Source: an uncultured Porphyromonadaceae bacterium
GTDB taxonomy: Bacteria > Bacteroidota > Bacteroidia > Bacteroidales > Muribaculaceae
Reading direction: 5' to 3'
Assembly (NCBI GenBank): GCA_947178175.1
Contig: CAMWXI010000006.1
Location: 1 to 35,874 of the forward strand
Length of the DNA stretch: 35,874 nt
Part shown: positions 23,195-32,569 of the stretch, piece after piece
Position numbering within the stretch: position 1 is the stretch's first letter
How the letters are laid out: every line of letters begins with the position of its first letter
Position numbers and translations under genes: made by a program
Notes under the pieces: generated by a model
The model's database searches: none
Seen by the model: the letters and a program-made list of their open reading frames with translations, nothing else
What the model was told of the DNA's origin: nothing

Positions 23195-26100
23195 TTACAG
23201 ATGAACCTTACGTCCATTGATGATATATATTCCTTTCGGAAGTAATCGCAGATTAACATCTCTAAGGGTACCTATTCTTATTCCATGAAGATTGAATATC
23301 TCTTCCTCGGCATCCCGTTTACCGATTCCGGCACAATTCAAACCGCTCATGGAATGAGAGAAATCATTTTCGGCATATACCTCCAATTCCCGAATACTCG
23401 TACCATATTGTGTAGAACGCTTCTCTCCTGTGACTCTAACATATCTTGCATAGGTTTTGACCGGGATATCATAGAGATCAAGACGACAACCATCACCTGT
23501 TTTCTCTCCATTCCAAGCCTTGCGACTAAAGATAGATGACCATGTGTTGCCATCTTCCGATCCTTCCACACTGTAGTCTGTGGCATAAGCCGTTTCATCC
23601 CAGAATATGCGAATCTGTGTCAGACTGTAGCTATTGCCCAAATCTACCGTGATTTGTTCGTCATCGTTAAACTTACTTCCCCAGCGGGTAGACTTGTCGC
23701 CATCCAAGGCCTTGGGTCCATCAAGTGAGGCATTTTCATAAGAGGTCACGGTGACATCCTTTCCAAGTGCTATGTTCTTCCCTGTAATATCCAGATACGA
23801 GAGGAAATACTCACTTACTTCCGACATATTTCCATATACGTCAACAAACTCTGCCGCAACTTCATATCTTTGTTCGTGCATCAGATTGTCAAACTCAATT
23901 CTCACTTTCTCCCCCGATTTTGACACAGCGCTGCGACTGTCAACGTCTCTACCGCTCTCATTTCTGAGAATTATGTTGGTGAATACATATCCGCTACCAT
24001 CAGCCGGCGAACACTCCACCGTAACTTTTCCATTACCAGGGGAAACCAAAATCTCACCGCTCGCCGGTGGTTCATGGTCCACGTCAGAATCAAATCGCGC
24101 CTTACCATAGACCTCGATTTCATAAAGGCTGTTACCATACGCCGTAGCGCGCCTGTTGCAGTTTAGCCTTACCCAATTTGCGGGGGCAGCAGGAAGTGAC
24201 ACGGTTTCAGTTCCTCCCTTACCTTTCTCATTCCGGGCAACAGTCCACCATTTGTCACCTTCAATGGAGATTTGAACATCATAATCGGAAGCGTATGCAC
24301 CTTCCCAGTTCAGCACAATCCGGTCAAGAATATAGGTCTTCTGCAAGTCTATCTTTATCCACTGCTTATCCTTCTGAGGACTCTCCCAACGGGTCTGCAT
24401 ATTTCCATCATTTACTGCAGACGCCACATTGGCTCCATAGGAAGCTGAAGATACCGCCGGCTTTCCTAAGGCCAGATTTGCCTCTGTAAGGTCTACAACC
24501 TTGACTATCGCAAGTCCGATTCCATCATTGATGGAAATCTTAAAGGTTCCTTTACGGGTCGCCTTAAATCTTCCGCTTTGAACATCGTAGAACGCTACTT
24601 CGGTTCCTACTTCCTCATTAGCATAAATGTCCGATATCCTGACATTCAATTCCATATCCTCAATCGGGTAATTACCACCGAATTGATTCTGTCCGGAAAG
24701 CACCAGTTCAGCTTCCTCCCCTTCAATTGCCGTTAATGTTGACGGACTGAAGGCTAATGAATTCAAATGTATCCCTTCATTCACAAATACATTCATCACT
24801 CCCGAGAGCCCGGAGTGTGTGGTGGCTGTAATTTTCATAAGACCTTCCTCACGCGGTATAAAATCATTGCCACGAAATTCTGCAGTCTTATCCGCCTTCC
24901 ATTCAACCTGTACTTCCGAACCGACACCCTTTCGTGTATAAGCCATCGGACTCAGAGTTACTTTCTCTCCTTCATCCATAACTTCCGGGAGAGCAAAGTC
25001 TATTCCTATCGGGACATTGTCAGCAGTAGAAAGCGGCAGACCCCTGAGAGTCATTTCATAGATAGAATATCCATAAACGCTCCCTCGCTTAAGCCCCTTC
25101 ATCCTTACATACCTTCCCTTTGCATCCAAGGTGGTTTCTACGAGTCCGGCATGACTATTGCCACGAACTTCAGCCACTGTCTGCCATGATGATTCCAAAG
25201 GCACTCTGATACTCTTCTTAGCTCCTGCATACACCCCTTCGTATGTTGTCATCTCCACGCCATCTGGAGCAACCTGCAAATCATAATCTGATGCGTAAGC
25301 GGCCTCCCATAATATTGCAGCATTGCTGAGATAGGTATCTTCTCCCAGATCTATGAATATCCATTCATTCTCTGTGTGTGCGCTACCCCAACGGGTACTT
25401 GCAGAGCCATCATTCACACTCTCTGTCTTCGATCCTACATTCTCTTCACTTGAGGAATATGCCCGACCTTTCAATGAAACTTCCGGCAATAAAGGCAACA
25501 ATACAAGGTCGGTCTGTGTGCAGATCTCTTCTCCGCGCTCCTTCACCATTCCCTGCAGAATATAACGTCCGGGAATATCCGGCGTCAGCGATGTCTTGTC
25601 ACGGACTTCAAAGTCCGGACTTGTTAGACTCCATACAACATCGTTTCTTACAGCCGCATTTCCATAGTTATCAGCAATATGCAACTCCGGGGTGAAGGTC
25701 GAACCCTTCTCCAGATATTCCGGCACACCCTTAATCACAGCAGTATTGATTTTCGGAAAATCATTTACAAGTATCGTGAGGTCCGCGCTCAGTTTGCCTG
25801 CAGAAATATTGATTATCACCTCTTCTCCTTTGGGAGCATTCTTGCTTATCTTTATCGTGCCGTCCCCGTCAACTGTCAACAATGAAACATCTTTGACAAC
25901 AAAGTTAACCGGATCCGAACCTTCATACGAGGCTCCATACTGGTCCAAAACCTTAACATTCAGCTTCCCCTCAAAACCGGGAGGCAGGATTTTACCATCT
26001 TCGGATTCCACCAGAAGTTTTGCCGGAACAGCCTCATCGGTAAATGCCGTCAGTTTACGGGCGGGGGCCTTCACAGTCCTTACTATTGCACCGTGATTGT

Positions 26101-28462
26101 AGAAATTCACTGTCCTATCCTTATCCTCATGATTATAAACCATATAAGTATATGAACCGTTCTTATGGTATGCCGATGCAGTAGGAATGTCCGCATGAAT
26201 TGAGAAGTCAATATCTCCGTATGTCAGATGATGATGAATGAGATAATAGGAGATATGACCGGTAGACACCGCAGTCGCAATATGCCTGTTTTCTCTCAAG
26301 GCTCTTCCAAAAACCTCTGCCGCCTCCTGCGGACGGGAACGTTGCATATATGCAAGCGTCACATTCCCCCAGTCATTATCGGCGAGGGGCTGTATTTCTC
26401 CCCCATTGTCTGAATTAAATGTAGGATCAAACCACTTGTGTGAGAAGGTGCTGTTTGCTCCGTTCATCATGTCGGTGTAAGCCCAATCAACGAAATCACT
26501 ATCCCAGGAAAGATAGTCAAGAGCGGGAGATACAGGCATCCACTGAATACCATGCATATAAAGCGGGTCACCCCCAAACCATGTCCACCATCCTATCCCT
26601 TTACCGGTAATATTGGAATTATAGGCATACTTATATTGAGAAAAGTCATAATTTCCCTTTCTCTCACCTTTCCCGTTCCAGGCAAGGCGTCCTCCTTCAT
26701 TCGCCGGACGAGGCGAGTCTACGTCAAACCAGTATTCACGAGTAGCACGCGCCTCGGTGCACCATCCCCAGATACCCGCATCACGCATCTCTTTGTCGCC
26801 CAACGCTACACCTAAAAGATACATGCCGCCCCACGACTGCATTGCTTCCGAAGTCGATTCCTGTCCGTTGCCGTTATCATTCCCTGCATCGCCCAATCCG
26901 CCGGCCCATGAATGTCCACACCAAGGGTCGAGAGTCCTGAGGAATGGGAAACGGGTATCTCTCCTGTCATAGTTGGCATAATCCTTAGCTATCAGCTTCA
27001 GGAGTTCGCCATAGTTCCCGGCAAACTCAGGATCTTCCATACAGAGGAGAGCAGCGGCGTAAGTGAAATACCCGTAATGGAAATGGTGGTCGTTGAAAGC
27101 ATCCGAGTCGTAAGAGACATTAAAACCTAACATAGCTCCCCATCGGGGATAATAACTAAAAAACATTGAGTCCTCTCCGGGTGTATATGTCAGCCAGTTT
27201 ACAAGAGCGGCTCTCAATTTCTTTTTTGACAACTCATATAGCTCTGTATTAGAAGCCTCTTTTGCAAATGTCATATTTAAAGCCATCTGCACCAATCCTT
27301 TACCACCCCAATAAGTATCACCACCAAATCCGCCGCCATTGGCATACCTCTGCATGAGAGACGTCATAATCTCTGAACTGAACCCATCGGGTGTCTCCTT
27401 GGATTCCGCCGGGAAAGCGTATGACGGCATCATCCCGCTAAACTGATAATCAAAGCTGAATTTTCCGGAGTCTGCCGTGAACATCTTCATCTCTCCCCGC
27501 GGAGTCATATAAGAAATTCCATTTGAAAGTACTATAGGAGTCGAAGTGTATTTATAAGTATGAGGCAACATTCCAAGCATCACCGGAGATTTAAAGCCAT
27601 CGTTCCGGCGAAGACTACGAGAATCAATTGTCCATTCCGTATAGACCTTACCGCTCTTCTCATCATATCGCCATTCAACCTTGCTGTCTCTTACAACCCC
27701 CTCTGCATACGGAGCATATTCCTCAAGATCTGATTCCTTAGTCAGCAATGCAACTACCAACCAGTCAGCATCTTCAATGACATAATCTCTCTCTTTCTCT
27801 TTCAGGAATCGTCCTGATGGGAAATAAAGACCATACAAATCCTCTCCAATGGCAACTCCGCATCTGCCAAGGTAATCACTCTTTCCGAAAAAACGGGGTT
27901 CCTCTCCCCCCTGACTAATGAAAGAGAGCTGAGGAATTAACGAAGAAAATTCAAACCATGTAAAAGGGATTCCATGGGCGGCAGTGACTGTAAGCTCCCT
28001 ATCACCATCTCCTTTGTGGGGCATTCGAAATGACACATCCAGGTCGTGCCAATTCTTTGCAATAGTTGCAGATGGAGAAAATGATGGGGCAGATACCTTT
28101 ATCGAGCTTCTGCTCTTTATCTCTTTACCTTCATCAGCCCAATATGATGGATAGCAAACTTCAACACCATAATCACCGGTGCGCAGCATCGCAGGATAAC
28201 TCCATATCGAACCTGAGTAACGATTGTTGATAATGTCGGTCCACCAATCATTGGTGGGGATTGGGGTATTCTCTTTTTCATCAACGAAAATCTCACGCGA
28301 CATCATATAGCCGGCCTGATATCCTCCATGTTTATCCGTTTTGCTTTTATAGGCAGGAGGTGTGGAGGCATATGTGGCCTTTCCTAATTGCACCACACTC
28401 TGTGCTGATACCAAGGCAGGACTCCATAACATCAGAAGTCCTAATAAAAAATTCTTTCTCAT
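23195..28462 (-). CDS. Exported GH81 endo-beta-1,3-glucanase with three F5/8C domains
   Basis: 1755 aa. The signal peptide is MRKNFLLGLLMLWSPALVSA; the frame opens 25 codons earlier but that part is not signal-like. Residues about 45-740 are glycoside hydrolase family 81 (NDWWTDIINNRYSG; GHSWAGGLGDAGNDNGNGQE; the QESTSEA motif near 534 with the conserved acidic residues). GH81 enzymes cleave beta-1,3-glucans such as laminarin, curdlan and yeast glucan. Ig-like stretches follow. Three discoidin (F5/8C) modules begin near 1000, 1327 and 1560, each with a WExAYASDYDV or WDETAYATDYSV core. The C-terminus (EEIFNLHGIRIG...KGIYIINGRKV) is a sorting motif suggesting surface delivery. No SusC/SusD pair is nearby. 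Probably a fungal or plant glucan degrader. Confidence 0.88.
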   Translation of the reverse strand: MRKNFLLGLLMLWSPALVSAQSVVQLGKATYASTPPAYKSKTDKHGGYQAGYMMSREIFVDEKENTPIPTNDWWTDIINNRYSGSIWSYPAMLRTGDYGVEVCYPSYWADEGKEIKSRSSIKVSAPSFSPSATIAKNWHDLDVSFRMPHKGDGDRELTVTAAHGIPFTWFEFSSLIPQLSFISQGGEEPRFFGKSDYLGRCGVAIGEDLYGLYFPSGRFLKEKERDYVIEDADWLVVALLTKESDLEEYAPYAEGVVRDSKVEWRYDEKSGKVYTEWTIDSRSLRRNDGFKSPVMLGMLPHTYKYTSTPIVLSNGISYMTPRGEMKMFTADSGKFSFDYQFSGMMPSYAFPAESKETPDGFSSEIMTSLMQRYANGGGFGGDTYWGGKGLVQMALNMTFAKEASNTELYELSKKKLRAALVNWLTYTPGEDSMFFSYYPRWGAMLGFNVSYDSDAFNDHHFHYGYFTYAAALLCMEDPEFAGNYGELLKLIAKDYANYDRRDTRFPFLRTLDPWCGHSWAGGLGDAGNDNGNGQESTSEAMQSWGGMYLLGVALGDKEMRDAGIWGWCTEARATREYWFDVDSPRPANEGGRLAWNGKGERKGNYDFSQYKYAYNSNITGKGIGWWTWFGGDPLYMHGIQWMPVSPALDYLSWDSDFVDWAYTDMMNGANSTFSHKWFDPTFNSDNGGEIQPLADNDWGNVTLAYMQRSRPQEAAEVFGRALRENRHIATAVSTGHISYYLIHHHLTYGDIDFSIHADIPTASAYHKNGSYTYMVYNHEDKDRTVNFYNHGAIVRTVKAPARKLTAFTDEAVPAKLLVESEDGKILPPGFEGKLNVKVLDQYGASYEGSDPVNFVVKDVSLLTVDGDGTIKISKNAPKGEEVIINISAGKLSADLTILVNDFPKINTAVIKGVPEYLEKGSTFTPELHIADNYGNAAVRNDVVWSLTSPDFEVRDKTSLTPDIPGRYILQGMVKERGEEICTQTDLVLLPLLPEVSLKGRAYSSSEENVGSKTESVNDGSASTRWGSAHTENEWIFIDLGEDTYLSNAAILWEAAYASDYDLQVAPDGVEMTTYEGVYAGAKKSIRVPLESSWQTVAEVRGNSHAGLVETTLDAKGRYVRMKGLKRGSVYGYSIYEMTLRGLPLSTADNVPIGIDFALPEVMDEGEKVTLSPMAYTRKGVGSEVQVEWKADKTAEFRGNDFIPREEGLMKITATTHSGLSGVMNVFVNEGIHLNSLAFSPSTLTAIEGEEAELVLSGQNQFGGNYPIEDMELNVRISDIYANEEVGTEVAFYDVQSGRFKATRKGTFKISINDGIGLAIVKVVDLTEANLALGKPAVSSASYGANVASAVNDGNMQTRWESPQKDKQWIKIDLQKTYILDRIVLNWEGAYASDYDVQISIEGDKWWTVARNEKGKGGTETVSLPAAPANWVRLNCNRRATAYGNSLYEIEVYGKARFDSDVDHEPPASGEILVSPGNGKVTVECSPADGSGYVFTNIILRNESGRDVDSRSAVSKSGEKVRIEFDNLMHEQRYEVAAEFVDVYGNMSEVSEYFLSYLDITGKNIALGKDVTVTSYENASLDGPKALDGDKSTRWGSKFNDDEQITVDLGNSYSLTQIRIFWDETAYATDYSVEGSEDGNTWSSIFSRKAWNGEKTGDGCRLDLYDIPVKTYARYVRVTGEKRSTQYGTSIRELEVYAENDFSHSMSGLNCAGIGKRDAEEEIFNLHGIRIGTLRDVNLRLLPKGIYIINGRKVHL

Positions 28463-28504
28463 ATATCTGATTCGCAAATAATGGGGGAGAGGATTATTTG
28501 GAGA

Positions 28505-28534
28505 AATGCCGCGACTTTTTGAGGCCGCGGCATT
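28505..28534 (-). terminator. Hairpin between the Fn3-like and GH81 genes
   Basis: A perfect 9-bp GC-rich stem (AATGCCGCG at 28505-28513 with CGCGGCATT at 28526-28534) surrounds a 12-base loop. On the minus strand only TTTCTCC follows, so it is a partial terminator, attenuator or mRNA end-stabiliser rather than a full stop. Confidence 0.5.
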
Positions 28535-28587
28535 CATATCATTATCATTCGGATTTATATCCGATGACTCAACAAGCTGCTACGCTA

Positions 28588-29829
28588 TTATTTCACGAGA
28601 ACTTTTGTAGCCTTGTTACCCTGAACACGGATATAAAGCCCATTCTGAGGATTAGCAACCTTCACACCCTGGAGATTGAAGTATTCAACATTTGTATCAG
28701 CAGTGACAATTTCAGTAACACTTACTGAATCAGTATTGATTGACAGACCCTGCCAGCCCTGTGCAGCTCCAGGATATTGAATCTGTTCAAGTTTAGTGCC
28801 ATCTGTGAGAGTCACATCCATCTTAACCCAGATATCGTTGACTACATCCGGCTTCAAACCTGTAAGAGCGATAGTGCCTTCGTTAGCAGTAACATTGTCA
28901 ATGCGACCGACTTCAACATCTCCATTTCCAAAGACGTTTGTCACAACAAACATGCTTACATTTGAAGTCTTTGACAGATCACCGGTGATGGTGTAATCAA
29001 CCGTTCCTGATGTCTTGGTAACAGGCTGAGGATTGCTGCAAGTCAGTGTGAAGGTAGGAACATCAGCGGGAAGAGGATTAGCCTTGAACACAACGCCTGT
29101 ATCGTTACCGGTAGCATTGAAAGCTGTTCCACTCGGGAGTGTAACGCGAGCCTTTACCCAGTATGTTACCTGACCACCTGCCGGAACGGGAACTGTGATT
29201 GTGCCTTCCTTTTCTGTTGATTCTCCCTGAGTCACATTACCCGGAGCATCAATCCAAACCCGGTAGGTTGCATCTTCGGGAACATTTTCTGTTGTGATCT
29301 TATACACGAAATTTGCTGAAGCATCCCCTGGCACCACTTCCCAGGTAAACACTGCCTGCGGTGTATCTTCCGGAACCACAACCTTAGTATAGTTGAATGT
29401 AAACGGAGCGTATTCTATCTCTGTAGCCTCGCCTCCTTCGGCAGGAGTAAGAGTAAGGGTGAGACGCACCTCTACATCTCCGTTCTTCGGAAGAACGCCC
29501 AAGCCGATATAAGTGTGGAAGGTCTTGTCGTTGCCGATTGTTCCATTGTTTGTGCCTTCTTTGATAATTGTCCCGTCGGTGTATTCGTAAGTCCAATTGA
29601 TAGAGCCCTTGGTACCTACACCGAAATTGTCATTGCCGGAAACATTTACACGCATGTTGGGATAAAGCTGGTTAAGATCGGCTGCGGTAATATTATCCTT
29701 AAAATCGTTCCAATAACTGATTGTAACACCATCTTTTTCCAATGTTGTCTGATCTTTGGTTACTGCGAATGCAGGAGAGGCAGCCATGACCATAAGACCA
29801 CATGCTACCAAAGAAGTAAAGTTCTTCAT
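28588..29829 (-). CDS. Exported Fn3/Ig-like protein with C-terminal sorting motif
   Basis: 413 aa. Signal peptide (MKNFTSLVACGLMVMAASPAFA) followed by about three beta-sandwich, Fn3-like segments (for example around 25-150, 155-250 and 255-360). The C-terminal motif of about 40 residues includes VEYFNLQGVKVANPQNGLYI and KATKVLVK, very common in exported Muribaculaceae and Bacteroides proteins and resembling a type IX-like sorting tail. No enzymatic motif. It is transcribed from a strong promoter at 29921-29952 and lies 125 bases upstream of the GH81 gene on the same strand, with a hairpin between. It may be a surface adhesin, scaffold or glucan-binding partner of the GH81 enzyme. Confidence 0.75.
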   Translation of the reverse strand: MKNFTSLVACGLMVMAASPAFAVTKDQTTLEKDGVTISYWNDFKDNITAADLNQLYPNMRVNVSGNDNFGVGTKGSINWTYEYTDGTIIKEGTNNGTIGNDKTFHTYIGLGVLPKNGDVEVRLTLTLTPAEGGEATEIEYAPFTFNYTKVVVPEDTPQAVFTWEVVPGDASANFVYKITTENVPEDATYRVWIDAPGNVTQGESTEKEGTITVPVPAGGQVTYWVKARVTLPSGTAFNATGNDTGVVFKANPLPADVPTFTLTCSNPQPVTKTSGTVDYTITGDLSKTSNVSMFVVTNVFGNGDVEVGRIDNVTANEGTIALTGLKPDVVNDIWVKMDVTLTDGTKLEQIQYPGAAQGWQGLSINTDSVSVTEIVTADTNVEYFNLQGVKVANPQNGLYIRVQGNKATKVLVK

Positions 29830-29920
29830 TTTGTTAAATTTTTAGTTAATAAAATCTGATTGCATTGCTGATAAAAAAAAGTTATTTTTCAGTTTCTTAT
29901 CACAAGCCATTTTCAGATGA

Positions 29921-29952
29921 CAAAAGTAAATATTATTTAATAAAATACCAAA
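29921..29952 (-). promoter_or_regulatory. Promoter of the Fn3-like/GH81 genes
   Basis: On the minus strand, TTTGG (complement of 29948-29952) and TACTTTTG (29921-29928) are separated by 20 bp counted from TTTG, matching the Bacteroidetes -33/-7 consensus closely. Start site near 29914. Confidence 0.75.
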
Positions 29953-30114
29953 AGAAATCTTAAATTATTTTAATAATTCATCTTATTTTTTTGCATTCTC
30001 CACTATTTCCTGATTTTGTAGCATTTTGTTGAGCTTGCCATATTCCGCTTAAATATCCCTCACATTTCTTTTATCCCTACCCCGCACTCAGATTCCCTTT
30101 GCAGCTTTTTTTCT

Positions 30115-30146
30115 ATTGTCCGACTATTACGGTTTTTGTAATTTTG
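30115..30146 (+). promoter_or_regulatory. Promoter of the LTA-synthase-family gene
   Basis: ATTG at 30115-30118, a 20-bp gap and TAATTTTG at 30139-30146. The start site would be near 30153, 15 bases before ATG 30168, which rules out the upstream start of the open frame at 30099. Confidence 0.65.
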
Positions 30147-30167
30147 TCATATTATTCTACCCGAACT

Positions 30168-32336
30168 ATGTTAAGCCTGCGAAATTTAAAGTCTATAATA
30201 TTCCCCCCGGGGAAAACTTTTTCTGTGGGAGCCGCTCTATTTTGGAATCTCCTGCTTTTATTTCTTATTTATACTCTGTGCAGAATCGAATTCCTGCTTG
30301 AAAACCGCCATCTGTTTTCTCAGGCATTTGCCGACAACAGAATCCTGCAACTTCTGTCAGCCGGGATTCGCTTTGACACTCCCGGGATATTTTATTCAAA
30401 CCTCCCATATATTTTTCTCCTTCTCCTTCCTCTCCTCCCTAAGGAACGACCAGGATTTTATTCTTTCTGCAAATGGCTGTTCTGCATTGTCAACTCCATT
30501 GCAGTAATTGCCAACATTGCCGACTCCATATACTTCCCCTTCACTCTCCGACGCACCACCTGTGACGTGGCGGCAGAATTCAGCAATGAAGGCAATATTC
30601 TTAAGATTATTCTTTCAGAGACTGTAACGCATTGGTATCTTGGAATCTTTGCCATCCTCCTTATAATTTGCCTAATCAAGGGCTACGTCTCTCCTTCCCC
30701 GGTAAAGCTGAACTCCGGATATCGTCATCCCCGACTCGCATATTATCTCTCTATGACCGGACAATTCATCATAGTTGCTCTCTTCTCCATCGGTGCTGTA
30801 CGTGGCGGATGGTTTCGCAATTGGCATCTTTATCTGATTGCCGTCATTCTTGCTTATTCAGCCTGGCTTCTCCGTTCCAATAAAAAATTATCAATCCCTC
30901 TCTACGTCCTCACCCTCTTCCTATTAATCATAGCACCTCTCAAAGGGGTATTCCATCGCGATATCCGACCCATAGCCCTTTCCAATGCGGCAAGCTTTAC
31001 CCGACATCCGGGTGAGATAGCACTCGTCCTTAACACTCCCTTCTCTATTATTCGCACGGTTAACGCCACTCCTTTTCATAATCCGGGATTCTTCTCTGAT
31101 AATGCTGAACTTGAGAAAGTCTATTCTCCGGTTCACACACCCTCTTCACTCACCCCTGTATCCAACAAAAACATTGTTGTCATTATTATTGAAAGTTTCG
31201 GACGGGAATATATTGGTTCGCTCAACAAGGATATGCTGGGAAGTGATTATGAAGGATTCACACCGTTCACCGACTCGCTGGTTAACAAAAGCGCCGTATG
31301 GGAACATTCTTTTTGCAACGGCCGTAAGAGTATTGACGGTATGCCCTCAATCCTCGCCGGCATACCGATGTTTGTCAAACCATTCATTCTTACACCCGCG
31401 GCATTTAATAAAATCGAGGGATTGCCGGCAATTCTCCGGAAACAGGGATACTCCACTGCATTTTTCCATGGTGCACGCACAGGGAGCATGGGGTTTGACG
31501 GATTTGCAAGATCGGTTGGTTTCAGCAATTATTATGGTAAAGAGGATTTCAATAATGATTCCCGTTTCAATGGCGACAAAGATTTTGACGGATACTGGGC
31601 AATTTGGGATGAACCATTCCTTCAATATTATGCTATGAAAATGAATGAAATGCCTCAACCCTTCATGACGGCAGTCTTCACAGCTTCAAGCCATCATCCG
31701 TTTAATATACCCGACAAATACAATAAGAGTTTCACGGAGGGTGAGCTTCCGATACATAAATGTATCCGCTATACTGACCACGCTCTGAAAAAATTCTTTG
31801 AGACTGCTTCTCAACAACCCTGGTTTGAGAACACTATCTTTGTCATCACCAGCGACCATACGAATCAAAGCAATCACCCTGAATATATGAGCGATATCGG
31901 GGGATTCCGCGCACCCGTGATTTTTTACGATCCCTCGGGTTCTATCCCTACCGGGATGCTGAAGGGGGTGGCTCAACAAACCGACATCATGCCAACGGTA
32001 CTCAATATTCTCGGGTCTAAGAAACCATTCGTAGCCTTCGGAAATGACCTTTTCTCCACTCCTGCCGAAGAGCGTTGGGCTGTGAATCAGACTAACGGAA
32101 TATATCAGTTTGTGGCCGATAAGCATGTCCTTCAGTTTGACGGTAAGAAAAGTGTCGGACTTTTCAGTATTGACGACTACACTATGCAGTGCAACATCTT
32201 TTCCCGAAACCCGGCACTTGCCGCCAAAATGGAACGAAAACTCAAAGGTATCATTCAGCAATATATGGTCCGGATGATTTCAGACCGCCTTACACCCTCC
32301 GGGTCTCAATCAAAAAATTCATCCAACCATCAATAA
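30168..32336 (+). CDS. LTA-synthase/sulfatase-family membrane phosphotransferase
   Basis: 722 aa. Multiple membrane helices fill the first 265 residues, followed by an extracytoplasmic alkaline-phosphatase-superfamily domain. Metal and nucleophile motifs are present: NIVVIIIESFGREYIGSLN (Glu near 341), CNGRKSIDGMPSILAGIP with a Ser near 387 as candidate nucleophile (Thr in classical LtaS), and TSDHTN near 562. Bacteroidetes lack lipoteichoic acid, so this likely moves phosphoglycerol or phosphoethanolamine groups onto an envelope glycan or lipid. Compared with relatives as I recall them, about 50 residues with two extra hydrophobic helices seem inserted between AVRGG and RDIRPIALSNA. The start is set by the promoter at 30115-30146. 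Convergent with the DUF1015 gene. Confidence 0.83.
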   Translation: MLSLRNLKSIIFPPGKTFSVGAALFWNLLLLFLIYTLCRIEFLLENRHLFSQAFADNRILQLLSAGIRFDTPGIFYSNLPYIFLLLLPLLPKERPGFYSFCKWLFCIVNSIAVIANIADSIYFPFTLRRTTCDVAAEFSNEGNILKIILSETVTHWYLGIFAILLIICLIKGYVSPSPVKLNSGYRHPRLAYYLSMTGQFIIVALFSIGAVRGGWFRNWHLYLIAVILAYSAWLLRSNKKLSIPLYVLTLFLLIIAPLKGVFHRDIRPIALSNAASFTRHPGEIALVLNTPFSIIRTVNATPFHNPGFFSDNAELEKVYSPVHTPSSLTPVSNKNIVVIIIESFGREYIGSLNKDMLGSDYEGFTPFTDSLVNKSAVWEHSFCNGRKSIDGMPSILAGIPMFVKPFILTPAAFNKIEGLPAILRKQGYSTAFFHGARTGSMGFDGFARSVGFSNYYGKEDFNNDSRFNGDKDFDGYWAIWDEPFLQYYAMKMNEMPQPFMTAVFTASSHHPFNIPDKYNKSFTEGELPIHKCIRYTDHALKKFFETASQQPWFENTIFVITSDHTNQSNHPEYMSDIGGFRAPVIFYDPSGSIPTGMLKGVAQQTDIMPTVLNILGSKKPFVAFGNDLFSTPAEERWAVNQTNGIYQFVADKHVLQFDGKKSVGLFSIDDYTMQCNIFSRNPALAAKMERKLKGIIQQYMVRMISDRLTPSGSQSKNSSNHQ

Positions 32337-32456
32337 AATCCCTGCTAAATAAATTCAAGCTATAGACAATATCCCGGGATAGAAAAAGCAATAACCTAAA
32401 ATCAGAATAAGATACGACATCATCTAAACATATTAGTAAAAAATTTTTGACTATTG

Positions 32457-32494
32457 CATTTAAACTGCATATAAACATTTAAACTGCATATAAA
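32457..32494. repeat. Two perfect 19-bp tandem repeats
   Basis: CATTTAAACTGCATATAAA occurs twice head to tail without mismatch (32457-32475 and 32476-32494), directly before the terminator hairpin between convergent genes. Possibly a slippage product or a protein-binding pair. Confidence 0.9.
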
Positions 32495-32495
32495 T

Positions 32496-32525
32496 AGGAG
32501 GATGTTCTTAAGCGAACACCCTCCT
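32496..32525. terminator. Bidirectional terminator hairpin
   Basis: AGGAGGATGTTC pairs with GAACACCCTCCT (12 pairs, one G-T type) around a TTAAGC loop. It lies between the convergent LTA-synthase-family and DUF1015 genes. T-richness after the stem is modest on both strands. Confidence 0.6.
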
Positions 32526-32569
32526 GGTTTATATCTGTTTACCTGTTACAGGTAATATCGACTGTCTGG

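Larger units (their letters stand above)
29830..30167. other. Divergent intergenic region
   Basis: This 338-base AT-rich gap separates the Fn3-like gene (minus) from the LTA-synthase-family gene (plus) and contains their two promoters (29921-29952 and 30115-30146). The leader of the Fn3-like gene is about 85 bases. Nothing else is recognised. Confidence 0.6.

Noticed and set aside
22339-28470. Many plus-strand ORFs of 60-140 aa
   Set aside because: All lie opposite the glycerate kinase and GH81 genes, which have clear domains; compositions are unlike real proteins.
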